Below are positions 35,873 to 43,003 of a DNA stretch of 64,000 nt, in pieces (within the stretch, counting starts at the first letter, position 1; every line of letters starts with the position of its first letter). The stretch covers positions 1-64,000 of the forward strand of contig JBHYFN010000001.1 of NCBI GenBank assembly GCA_051859505.1, read 5' to 3'. Origin of the DNA: JAFIEN01 sp051859505 (GTDB taxonomy: Bacteria; Pseudomonadota; Alphaproteobacteria; Rhodobacterales; Rhodobacteraceae). The translations under genes were made by a program, and so were the position numbers. The notes beneath the pieces are model-generated. The model ran no database searches. It was not told where the DNA came from and was given only the letters and a program-made list of their open reading frames with translations.

Positions 35873-37251
35873 GCCTTGGCCTGTGGTCCGCCGTGCTGCA
35901 ATGGGCGCGGCTTGGCGTCAATGCGGCCGTCTTCCTGATCATGGCGCGCTACCTTGACCTGGCCGAGATCGGGGCCTTCGCCGCAGCCTTTGCGCCGGTG
36001 CGTCTGGTGCAGGTGGTGCATCGCGCCGGGATCATGGACGCGACCGTCGTGGCCGGCTTGGCCGAGGATCGCCGGACCGCGCTTTTCGCCCTGTCCGTGC
36101 TGGGCGGTGCGCTGGCCAGTGCCGGGTTCGCCGGGATCGGCCTTGCCTTCGGCGGCGTGACAGGAGGCTATCTGCTGGCCCTGTCGCCGCTGCCGCTGGT
36201 GGCGGGGCTTTCGGCGGTGGCCGAGGGGATCCTGCGCCATGACCTGCGCATCCGGGCCCTGGCGCTGCGCACGCTTGCCGCGCAGTCGCTGGCCGCCGTC
36301 GCGGCTTTCTGGGCGTTTTCGGCCGGCTGGGGCGCGATGAGCCTTGTCGTCTTTGCCCTTGCCGCCGGGTTCCTGACAGCCGCGATATCGCTGGTGATGG
36401 CTGGCTGGCTTCCCCGCAGCTGGCACGGGGTTCGGGCCGCGATCCGGGCAGAGCTCGGCCTTGTCCTGCGCCTGTCGTTGCGCGATCTGGCGGGCAATGC
36501 GGCGGTTCCGATCCTGCAGGTCGGCATCGCGGTCTTCTGGGGATTGCCCGCCGCGGGCGCGTTCCAGATCGCCGCACGGATGATCACGCTGCTTGATACC
36601 CTTGCCCTTGCCCCCTTGCGCTACATCACCCTGCCAAGGTTCCGCCGCACAAGCGCCGAGGCTATCGGGCAGGTCGCCTGCCAAAGCCTGCGCCAATCCG
36701 CGGGCATCGGGGCATTCGTCTATCCCGGCGCCGCGCTGGCCGCGTTCGAGATCGCGACCCTTGCCGCAGGTCAGGACCATGCCGCGAGCGTCACCCCCTA
36801 TTTCGCGATCCTCTGCGCTACCGGCCTGATCTCGGCGCTTGCGATGCCGCTCAACCAGGGGCTTACCGCGGTCGGGCAGGCCGCGCTGACGCTGAACCGG
36901 GCGCTGTGGTCGCTGGCGGCGTCTCTGGCTCTTGCGATCCCCGGCCTCGCCCTGTCTCCGATCGTCGCGGCGGCGGCGCTGCCGGCGGGGGCGGGGCTGG
37001 CCTTCGTTCCCTATGTCAGACGGGCCTTGCCGCATCTGGCACTCTCGGTCGAGCAGTTTCGCACTGCGCTATGGGCGCCCGCCCTTGCGTCGATCTGCAT
37101 GTGCGGCGCGCTTTGGCTCTGTCAGCCGGTCCTTGCCGATCTCTCCGTCATCGCCTCGCTTGCGGCCAAGGTCGTGCTGGGCGGCGCGGTCTTTGGCCTG
37201 TGCCTGACCCTTCTGGGCCGGAGGCCACGGCCATTGGTGCCACTGGCATGA
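35869..37251 (+). CDS. polysaccharide flippase (Wzx type)
   Basis: A 460-residue membrane protein with about 12-14 hydrophobic segments, resembling the polysaccharide transport (PST/MATE) exporters that flip undecaprenyl-linked repeat units. The N-terminal AVLQWARLGVNAAVFLIMARYLDLAEIGAFAAAF is the typical first helix pair and loop. It is flanked by the acyltransferase and the GumK-like gene, each with 4-base overlaps, which supports a Wzx role. The ATG at 35869 was chosen for that overlap. Confidence 0.88.
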   Translation: MSLGLWSAVLQWARLGVNAAVFLIMARYLDLAEIGAFAAAFAPVRLVQVVHRAGIMDATVVAGLAEDRRTALFALSVLGGALASAGFAGIGLAFGGVTGGYLLALSPLPLVAGLSAVAEGILRHDLRIRALALRTLAAQSLAAVAAFWAFSAGWGAMSLVVFALAAGFLTAAISLVMAGWLPRSWHGVRAAIRAELGLVLRLSLRDLAGNAAVPILQVGIAVFWGLPAAGAFQIAARMITLLDTLALAPLRYITLPRFRRTSAEAIGQVACQSLRQSAGIGAFVYPGAALAAFEIATLAAGQDHAASVTPYFAILCATGLISALAMPLNQGLTAVGQAALTLNRALWSLAASLALAIPGLALSPIVAAAALPAGAGLAFVPYVRRALPHLALSVEQFRTALWAPALASICMCGALWLCQPVLADLSVIASLAAKVVLGGAVFGLCLTLLGRRPRPLVPLA

Positions 37252-38324
37252 AGCGGGCGGTCCTGATCACCGGGCATTTCCCCCGTCAGAAGCGCCGGGG
37301 CAGCCTGCTCTGGCTGTCGGAGGGCCTGCGCGAGAGGGGCTGGCATGTGACCCATGCGACGGTGGGCTACAGCTGGCTGTCCGTCCTGCGCCGCGATCAA
37401 CGCCTCGGCAGTCTGGAGCAAACCCCGCCGCGGGGCCTGACACGGCTGGCCCCGGATCATGATGCCCTGTTCGACCTCTCGCCGCTGCACCCTTTTGCCA
37501 CCGGCAGGCCGCTCCTTGACCGCATGACACGGCCGCTCGGCCGGCACCTCTGCCGTTTCTGGATGCCGCGCCTTGGGGAAAGCCTTGCCGCCGCCGATCT
37601 TGTCCTTGTCGAAAGCGGCCCGCAGGTCGTGCTTGCCCCGGAGCTGCGCCGTGCCGCGCCGGGCGCAAGGCTGATCTACCGGATCAATGACGACCTGCGG
37701 CTGATGCGCCTGCCCGACTGGATGCCCGATCTGGAACAGGCGAACCTGAGCTGTTTCGACAGGATCAGCACCGCCAGCCCGGAACTTGCCGCGCGCCTTC
37801 GGCATCTCGTGATCACGATCGACCCGATGGGCATCCCGCTTGACAGGGTCTGTGCCCCGCATCCCGACCCGTTCCCGGACCGCGCCCCGTTCGAAGCGGT
37901 CTGCGCGGGAACCACCTTGATCGACCTGCCGGCCCTGATCCGGATCGCGGCGGAACGGCCCGACTGGCGCCTGCATGTTCTGGGCCGGCTGCGCGAGAGG
38001 CCCGTCAATCCGCCCCGCAACCTGATCCTTCACGGAGAACAGCCCTTCGATCACGCGCTGGCGCATGTGGCCCATGCCGATATCGGGCTGGCCCCCTATC
38101 GCGACCAGCCCGGCGTCGAATATCAGCGCCGGTCAAGCAACCGGATGCTGCTCTATCGCCATTTCGGGATTCCGATCCTTGGCCCCGACAGGCTGTGCCA
38201 TGCCGATCTGCCCACAGTCGTCGGCTATGGCGATCCCGATGTCTGGCGCAAATGCGAGACGATGCCGCGCCGGCCGGAACCCGTGCCCGACTGGTCGGAA
38301 CTGACGACCCGCATCCTGGCCTAG
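37248..38324 (+). CDS. GumK-like glucuronosyltransferase
   Basis: A 358-residue glycosyltransferase resembling Xanthomonas GumK (GT70), which adds glucuronic acid to the lipid-linked xanthan unit. Features include the N-terminal GHFPRQKRRGSLLWLSEGLRERGWHV, YRINDDLRLMRLPDW and, near the C-terminus, IGLAPYRDQPGVEYQRRSSNRMLLY. The GumK match is by memory of the family pattern, so donor identity is tentative. It is last in the operon, and its TAG stop shares a single CTAG with the stop of the convergent spike gene. Confidence 0.75.
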   Translation: MKRAVLITGHFPRQKRRGSLLWLSEGLRERGWHVTHATVGYSWLSVLRRDQRLGSLEQTPPRGLTRLAPDHDALFDLSPLHPFATGRPLLDRMTRPLGRHLCRFWMPRLGESLAAADLVLVESGPQVVLAPELRRAAPGARLIYRINDDLRLMRLPDWMPDLEQANLSCFDRISTASPELAARLRHLVITIDPMGIPLDRVCAPHPDPFPDRAPFEAVCAGTTLIDLPALIRIAAERPDWRLHVLGRLRERPVNPPRNLILHGEQPFDHALAHVAHADIGLAPYRDQPGVEYQRRSSNRMLLYRHFGIPILGPDRLCHADLPTVVGYGDPDVWRKCETMPRRPEPVPDWSELTTRILA

Positions 38325-39664
38325 AAGGGCGAGACGGACCCGCCCCCGCTGCTCTCGACCCCGCCCGACAGGGTGACATGGCCGCGCGTGAACACGGTTC
38401 CGCCGTTGGCCTCGATCGCCAGATTGATGTCGCTGCCATCCGCATCGGCGATGGTCTCCTGCAACCACATCCGTGCCGTGTTCGAACATTTGAACGCGGT
38501 CGAGGTGCCGTCGATATCCCGGGCAGTGACGCGCGTGCCGGCCAGCCATGTTTCGGTCTGCTGGATGCAGTGAACCTCGGTCCCGTTGCGCGAAAACCCG
38601 AAATGCCCGCCCAGAACGATGGCCCGCACGGCGTTGTGGGTGGTAAAGCCGTTGCAGGACTCGGCAGAGCCCCATCCATTCGCAAGACCCGTGCAATCCT
38701 GCAGCAGGACATGCATCCCGGCCGTGCCGTCCTCGTGGAAGTTCCAGCCGTCCTTTCCCCCGGCCGAAGCATCGCAGGCAAAGAAGGCGCAAAGGCCATT
38801 GGTCCTGCGGATCCGGACGGCATCCAGCGGAGCGCCCGCATTGGAGGGGGAGGCATAGCGGAAGCTGCAGTTCACGCCGACGATGTTGCGCTGGGCGACC
38901 GGATCGCAATGCAGCGTGCCCGTGATGCCACCCTCGCACTGCAGGTTTTCAAGATAGAGGTCGCGGTTGTGGCTCAGGAATCGCGCGCCGTGAAAGTTGC
39001 GGATGATCGCGATATCGGAGGAGGCGGGGGTCTTGCCGATATTGACATGGATGGTCGATCCGACGGTGCACCAGCTGTTGGCGGTCGCCGCGCAGGCGGC
39101 GGTGTCGTCGACGCGCGCAAGCTCGGTGTAATGTCCGTGCTCGGTCAGGATATCGGTGCGAAAGACACGGTTCATCGAGGTGACACCGGCCGACGCGGTC
39201 GCGCCCTGGTTGGTCCAGTTCACCGAAAAGGGGCCGGTCCGGTAATGCACGACCCCTTGCCAGCCGATGATCGCGACGGGCTGCGACGGTTCGTCATTGC
39301 CGTTTCGGGTGAAGGCGGATTCGCTGTATTGTCCGGGCTTGACCAGAACCCGGTAGGGCGCGCCCGTGGCATTGCCGGCGACAAAGGCCGAATGCAGCGT
39401 CCTTTTGGCGTTGGTGAAATCCCCGTCCTCGCTGCCAAGGCCGGAATTGCCATCGGCGCCGGCGGTGCCATCGACGTGAAAGGCCGGCCCCGTCCATATC
39501 GCGGGATCGACAAGCGCACGCGGAGTCACCACTGCCCGAAAACCGCCCGAGCCCTTGCGCACCGCGATGTCGTGAAGCGCGAGGTTCCAGTCGAATGTCG
39601 GGGGCAGCGGCGCATCCTGTTCGGCCACCGAGGAAAGCGTCGGAGCGACGCCGACGCCGATCAT
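38321..39664 (-). CDS. beta-helix spike protein, GTA head-spike-like (GhsB type)
   Basis: A 447-residue protein without a signal peptide. After a short N-terminal adaptor it has the pattern of a right-handed parallel beta-helix as in tailspikes: WTGPAFHVDGTAGADGNSG and YRVLVKPGQYSESAF, then many short strand-turn repeats with N, G and C residues. It follows immediately (1-base overlap) a spike base protein of the Rcc01079 family. In R. capsulatus the homologous pair GhsA/GhsB forms the head spikes of the gene transfer agent, which recognise the cell capsule. Here the pair lies inside a polysaccharide locus. A defective-phage spike is the alternative. Confidence 0.72.
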   Translation of the reverse strand: MIGVGVAPTLSSVAEQDAPLPPTFDWNLALHDIAVRKGSGGFRAVVTPRALVDPAIWTGPAFHVDGTAGADGNSGLGSEDGDFTNAKRTLHSAFVAGNATGAPYRVLVKPGQYSESAFTRNGNDEPSQPVAIIGWQGVVHYRTGPFSVNWTNQGATASAGVTSMNRVFRTDILTEHGHYTELARVDDTAACAATANSWCTVGSTIHVNIGKTPASSDIAIIRNFHGARFLSHNRDLYLENLQCEGGITGTLHCDPVAQRNIVGVNCSFRYASPSNAGAPLDAVRIRRTNGLCAFFACDASAGGKDGWNFHEDGTAGMHVLLQDCTGLANGWGSAESCNGFTTHNAVRAIVLGGHFGFSRNGTEVHCIQQTETWLAGTRVTARDIDGTSTAFKCSNTARMWLQETIADADGSDINLAIEANGGTVFTRGHVTLSGGVESSGGGSVSPF

Positions 39665-39933
39665 CAGTACAGCCCCACGATGCCGGTGGCCGTCGTTCCC
39701 GTCGCAAGAACGCGCACCACCCGGAACGGATAAAGAACCCCCGGGCCAAGGGCCGGCAGTGTCAGCGTCATGCCATCCTTCATCTCGGCCGTGACCGAGC
39801 CGGCGCCCGAGACCATCAGGACGCGCGTGACGGTTTGCAGCTCGGCCTCGTCATCGGGCGTGATCGCGAAACCACCGGTGACAGGATCGGTCAGGGTCTT
39901 GCTGTAGGTGGCGAAAGGATCGTGAATCGGCAT
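39664..39933 (-). CDS. spike base protein, RCAP_Rcc01079 (GhsA) family
   Basis: An 89-residue protein with the family pattern: MPIHDPFA at the start, DPVTGGFAITPDDEAELQ, then LMVSGAGSVTAEMKDG, LGPGVLYPFRVVRVLATG and a terminal TGIVGLY. In R. capsulatus Rcc01079 (GhsA) is a head-spike component of the gene transfer agent and is encoded next to the spike Rcc01080 away from the main GTA cluster. The same two-gene order holds here, with a 1-base overlap at 39664. It is transcribed from the 234-base gap shared with the small secreted protein gene at 40168. Confidence 0.82.
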   Translation of the reverse strand: MPIHDPFATYSKTLTDPVTGGFAITPDDEAELQTVTRVLMVSGAGSVTAEMKDGMTLTLPALGPGVLYPFRVVRVLATGTTATGIVGLY

Positions 39934-40167
39934 GATCTGCTCCTGGCAATTGGAAGCCGCATCCTTTCCCAGCCGCGTTAATGACCTGCGACAGCACCGT
40001 TCGCTGCATTTGGGCGGCCAGCTTTGCCCAATTTCCGGTCAGGAGTGGCGTTTCAGGGCGGCCAGGTCCCGAAATGGGCGGTTCGGGAAAGTTGTCCGGG
40101 GAATGGCCTTTGCGTGAAATCAACTTCGTGCTATCAGAGCACATCAAACAGAAGTGTGAGTGTGACC

Positions 40168-40464
40168 ATGAGAATGACCGCAGCCTTGCCTATGGTCCTT
40201 GCCGCCAGCCTGATCGGCACCACCGCAGCGGCGATGACCCCGGAAGAAGCCCTCGACGCGGCCATCGCCGCAAATGCCTGTGGTGACCGGTCCGTGCTCA
40301 GCGCGACCTTCACCGCGCCGAACTCGATCGAGGTCGAGTGCGACGAAGACGAGGTTGTCGCCGTCCTGCCGGCCATCGGTCTGGCGCCTGTGGCTGGCGT
40401 TGCCGGGGCGCTGCTTCTGGCGGTTGCCGCCGGCGGCACGGGCAGCACGTCCGACACCCAATAA
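40168..40464 (+). CDS. small secreted protein, YjbE-like
   Basis: A 98-residue protein with a signal peptide (residues 1-22, MRMTAALPMVLAASLIGTTAAA). The mature part contains two Cys (ACGDRS and EVECDEDE) and ends in an Ala/Val/Gly-rich helix followed by GGTGSTSDTQ. This resembles YjbE, the small secreted protein of the E. coli yjbEFGH exopolysaccharide operon; YjbF- and YjbH-type genes lie at 46566-49321. Similarity is compositional, so the name is tentative. A hairpin terminator follows at 40469. Confidence 0.6.
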   Translation: MRMTAALPMVLAASLIGTTAAAMTPEEALDAAIAANACGDRSVLSATFTAPNSIEVECDEDEVVAVLPAIGLAPVAGVAGALLLAVAAGGTGSTSDTQ

Positions 40465-40468
40465 CTCT

Positions 40469-40501
40469 TTGCCCGCAGTGACCTGTCGTCGCTGCGGGCA
40501 A
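40469..40501. terminator. bidirectional hairpin terminator
   Basis: TTGCCCGCAG and CTGCGGGCAA form a perfect 10-base-pair stem with a 13-base loop between two converging genes (40168-40464 plus, 40509-40994 minus). T's precede it on the plus strand and give an A/T flank for the minus-strand transcript. Confidence 0.7.
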
Positions 40502-40508
40502 GGCGCCG

Positions 40509-40994
40509 TCAACAGGACGGATAGCCCAGTTCGATGATCTGCGATCCGCTCAGGCGATAGACATCGCCGCGAAGGTGGCGCGCTTCGTTCATGAACCAGG
40601 TGCTCAGCGGCTCATTGTAGTACCGCGCCATGATTCGGGACCAATGGTCGAAACTCGCGGACGGGAGGGGTTCACCGTTCCGCGTGGGGCCGTGAAAGCC
40701 GAAGACAGTATCCGGGCTTACACAAAGGTTTCCCGCACCCAGATACATCGTGCAGGCCGAGTAGCAGTGGCTACCCCGGATTTCGATTCGCTGGCCGCTT
40801 GCCTTGATCGCATCGACCAGACGCGCCCGCTGCGCCACTCCGCCGCCCCGATCATTCCCGATGACAAGCGGTGCCTGCTGCTGGGCCGTTGCCGGAGCGC
40901 CGACCACCCCAAGACAGAAGGCCAACGGCACAAGCAGGCACGCAAGCGCACTGGAGCGGCGCCAGAAGGCCACTCCGTTTTCAGATACCGACAT
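40509..40994 (-). CDS. periplasmic protein with ClpP/crotonase-like segment
   Basis: A 161-residue protein with an N-terminal hydrophobic signal sequence (about residues 14-37, ending GAPATAQQ). The mature part has IEIRGSHCYSACTMYLGAGNLCVSPDTVFGFHGP. This is the pattern of small ClpP/SppA-fold proteins in which S-A-C replaces the catalytic region, with a downstream HGP. Several Cys suggest disulfides in the periplasm. It is a conserved-type hypothetical; a proteolytic role is uncertain since a clear Ser-Lys or Ser-His-Asp set cannot be shown. Its position next to the polysaccharide genes may be incidental. Confidence 0.6.
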   Translation of the reverse strand: MSVSENGVAFWRRSSALACLLVPLAFCLGVVGAPATAQQQAPLVIGNDRGGGVAQRARLVDAIKASGQRIEIRGSHCYSACTMYLGAGNLCVSPDTVFGFHGPTRNGEPLPSASFDHWSRIMARYYNEPLSTWFMNEARHLRGDVYRLSGSQIIELGYPSC

Positions 40995-41439
40995 TTCACC
41001 ACTCCCACGTTGTGAATGGGGGCAGGGTGCGGGTCGGCGCTTAATGTCGGGTTTCCTCGGGCCGGCGATCTATCTGCAATTCTTGATAAAGCAGGCGTTG
41101 ATGCGAGGATGGCGGCGTGCGGGATCGCAAGCCGGCTGTCGTCCGATGAGTCCTGTGGCCGGGGGAGTCAGGTTAACGGTTCGACCATTTTTTGGTCAGT
41201 CTACTCCGCCCGCCACCGACAACGTGATTCCATGGTTAACGCTTCACGACCAACGATGGTTCTCATGAAGACTTTGAAAAACAATCACTAAAGAACAGGA
41301 TCTGACGCGCCAGAGCGTCAGATGTCCGGTCGAGGACGAACAGCCGGCTCGTCCGGCGCTTCACCCGGGAGCAAATGTTTGTTACCGAATCGTTAATAAT
41401 GTCTATGATGATCTGGTTAATCATTTCTTTGGGGGCGAT
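40995..41439. promoter_or_regulatory. 445-base non-coding region ahead of sugar transferase 2
   Basis: No gene is supported here; short frames crossing it lack start sites and codon pattern. The region is unusually AT-rich for this genome, especially at 41170-41290 and 41375-41435. It contains a perfect 9-base-pair hairpin, ATCTGACGC / GCGTCAGAT, at 41300-41323. It also has several GTTAAC/GTTAAT half-sites and a near-match to the CtrA box (TTACCGAATCGTTAA, 41382-41396). It is probably a complex promoter for the transferase at 41440. Confidence 0.55.
41382..41396. promoter_or_regulatory. CtrA-like motif upstream of sugar transferase 2
   Basis: TTACCGAATCGTTAA differs from TTAA-N7-TTAA by one base. 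It lies 44 bases before the ATG at 41440, and a further GGTTAATC half-site lies at about 41415. Confidence 0.4.
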
Positions 41440-42102
41440 ATGCCTGATTCGGATTTTGCCGTCGACCTGCAGAAGGAGGCTTCGTCCCAAGGCGACGGGG
41501 CCCTGTTTGCACAGGATGGCTTCTATGAAGCCTTCAAACGGGTGTTCGACCTCGGGGGGGCGCTTGTCCTCGTCCTCGTCACTGTACCGACGGCTCTGGC
41601 CTTGGTGGTCCTCAATCCCTTCTTCAACCCCGGCCCGTTGATCTACAGCCAGATGCGGATGGGGCAGCACTGCCGCCCGTTCCGGGTCTACAAGTTCCGA
41701 ACGATGCTGCCCGTCGCCAACGCGAAACGCGGCGCGGAAGATGGTGTCGAAACCCACCGAATCACTCCGTTCGGCCGGTTTCTGCGGCGGACCAGGCTTG
41801 ATGAGCTGCCGCAGATCGTGAACGTCCTGAAGGGTGAGATGAGCCTTATCGGCCCGCGCCCGGACTATTTCGAACATGCCTGTTCTTATGTGGAGATCGT
41901 GCCGAACTACCGGGCGCGCCATGCCGTTCGGCCGGGCATAACCGGCCTCGCCCAGATCGAGGTGGGTTATGCGGACAATCTCGAGACGGTTCGGAGGAAA
42001 GTAGAGGCGGATCTGGACTACATCGAGCGACGGTCCGTCCGTGTCGATCTCGGGATTGCCATCCGCACGGTGACCGTCATTCTGGCCAGAAAGGGTCAGT
42101 GA
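41440..42102 (+). CDS. polyprenyl-phosphate sugar transferase 2
   Basis: A 220-residue initiating sugar-phosphate transferase of the same family as the product encoded at 29723 but clearly divergent from it. It has one hydrophobic hairpin at about residues 38-60. The core motifs are YKFRTM, RRTRLDELPQIVNVLKGEMSLIGPRPDYFEH and RPGITGLAQIEVGYADN. The AQIEVGYADN end of the core differs from the WQV form of the first enzyme, suggesting another sugar or another polymer. It lies ahead of a phosphatase gene and wzc-like gene in the same direction. Confidence 0.9.
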   Translation: MPDSDFAVDLQKEASSQGDGALFAQDGFYEAFKRVFDLGGALVLVLVTVPTALALVVLNPFFNPGPLIYSQMRMGQHCRPFRVYKFRTMLPVANAKRGAEDGVETHRITPFGRFLRRTRLDELPQIVNVLKGEMSLIGPRPDYFEHACSYVEIVPNYRARHAVRPGITGLAQIEVGYADNLETVRRKVEADLDYIERRSVRVDLGIAIRTVTVILARKGQ

Positions 42103-42147
42103 CGCGCCGGGCTGTGCCTTACTCGGACGATGCGATAAACTGCCTTC

Positions 42148-42873
42148 ATGCGCGGCATTCTCTCACGCCTGTTGGGCAGGCCAGATACCGACCCGGGACC
42201 GAATCCCCTGAACGTTCCCGAAGGCTTGTGCATCATCGGTGATGTGCATGGCCGAGCCGATCTGCTGGCCGAACTTGTGGACCGGATCGAAGGCTTGGGC
42301 TCTGTCCTTCTGGTCGGTGACTATATCGACCGTGGAGAGGATAGTGCGGCGGTGCTCGATTTCCTCATGGATCGGTCCGACCTGTGCTGCCTCAAGGGCA
42401 ATCACGAGGCGATGTGCCTCGATTTTCTGGACGAACCGGCCCGGTACGGCGCGCGATGGATGCGGTCAGGTGGCTTGCAGACACTTGCCAGTTTCGGCGT
42501 GGCTGCCGCACCCGATCCCGACAGCTTTGCGGCGGTTCGGGATGCCCTGGCCCGAGCCATGGGGGACGACAGGATCGAGTGGCTGCGCGGCTTGCCGATG
42601 TCTCGTCAGGTGGGCAACCTTGTCGTAACCCACGCCGGGGCAGATCCCGCAAGACCCATTGCCGAGCAGAGCGACCGCAGCCTTCTCTGGGGCAATCCGA
42701 ACTTCGGCAAGCGGCCCCGAGGAGATGGACTCTGGGTGGCGCATGGGCATGTGATCGTGGAGGCTCCTTACGCCCGGGATGGGCGGATTGCCGTGGATAC
42801 GGGGGCCTATGCGACAGGCCGGCTGACAGCTGCCATTGTCGCGGGCGATACTGTCGAATTCATCAGTACCTGA
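42148..42873 (+). CDS. metallophosphatase (PPP-type serine/threonine phosphatase)
   Basis: A 241-residue phosphoesterase with the full PPP motif series: IGDVHGRADLL (GDxHG), VGDYIDRGEDS (GDxxDRG), LKGNHEAM (GNHE), VVTHAG and a late AHGHV. It most resembles bacterial PrpA/lambda-type protein phosphatases. It lies between an initiating transferase and a tyrosine autokinase. A role in dephosphorylating exopolysaccharide proteins is conceivable, but BY-kinases usually pair with low-molecular-weight or PHP phosphatases, so this is speculative. Confidence 0.85.
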   Translation: MRGILSRLLGRPDTDPGPNPLNVPEGLCIIGDVHGRADLLAELVDRIEGLGSVLLVGDYIDRGEDSAAVLDFLMDRSDLCCLKGNHEAMCLDFLDEPARYGARWMRSGGLQTLASFGVAAAPDPDSFAAVRDALARAMGDDRIEWLRGLPMSRQVGNLVVTHAGADPARPIAEQSDRSLLWGNPNFGKRPRGDGLWVAHGHVIVEAPYARDGRIAVDTGAYATGRLTAAIVAGDTVEFIST

Positions 42874-43003
42874 TCAGGTGAGGGAGGCCCTTTCGTATCC
42901 AGCCCGGCAACAGTTGATCGGTTTGCGGGAGATTTGGCCGCTTGAAAGCTTGACCCGCCGGGGGGCCGGTGTCTTATCGATGGTGCCCATGGCTGGAAGG
43001 TAA

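Noticed and set aside
36032..36577. Short minus-strand frames within the flippase and polymerase genes
   Set aside because: Shadow frames of strongly supported membrane proteins with no independent start or motif support.
41016..41291. A 91-codon plus-strand frame in the 40995-41439 gap
   Set aside because: The sequence is AT-rich, without a ribosome-binding site or recognisable protein features, and overlaps promoter-like motifs.
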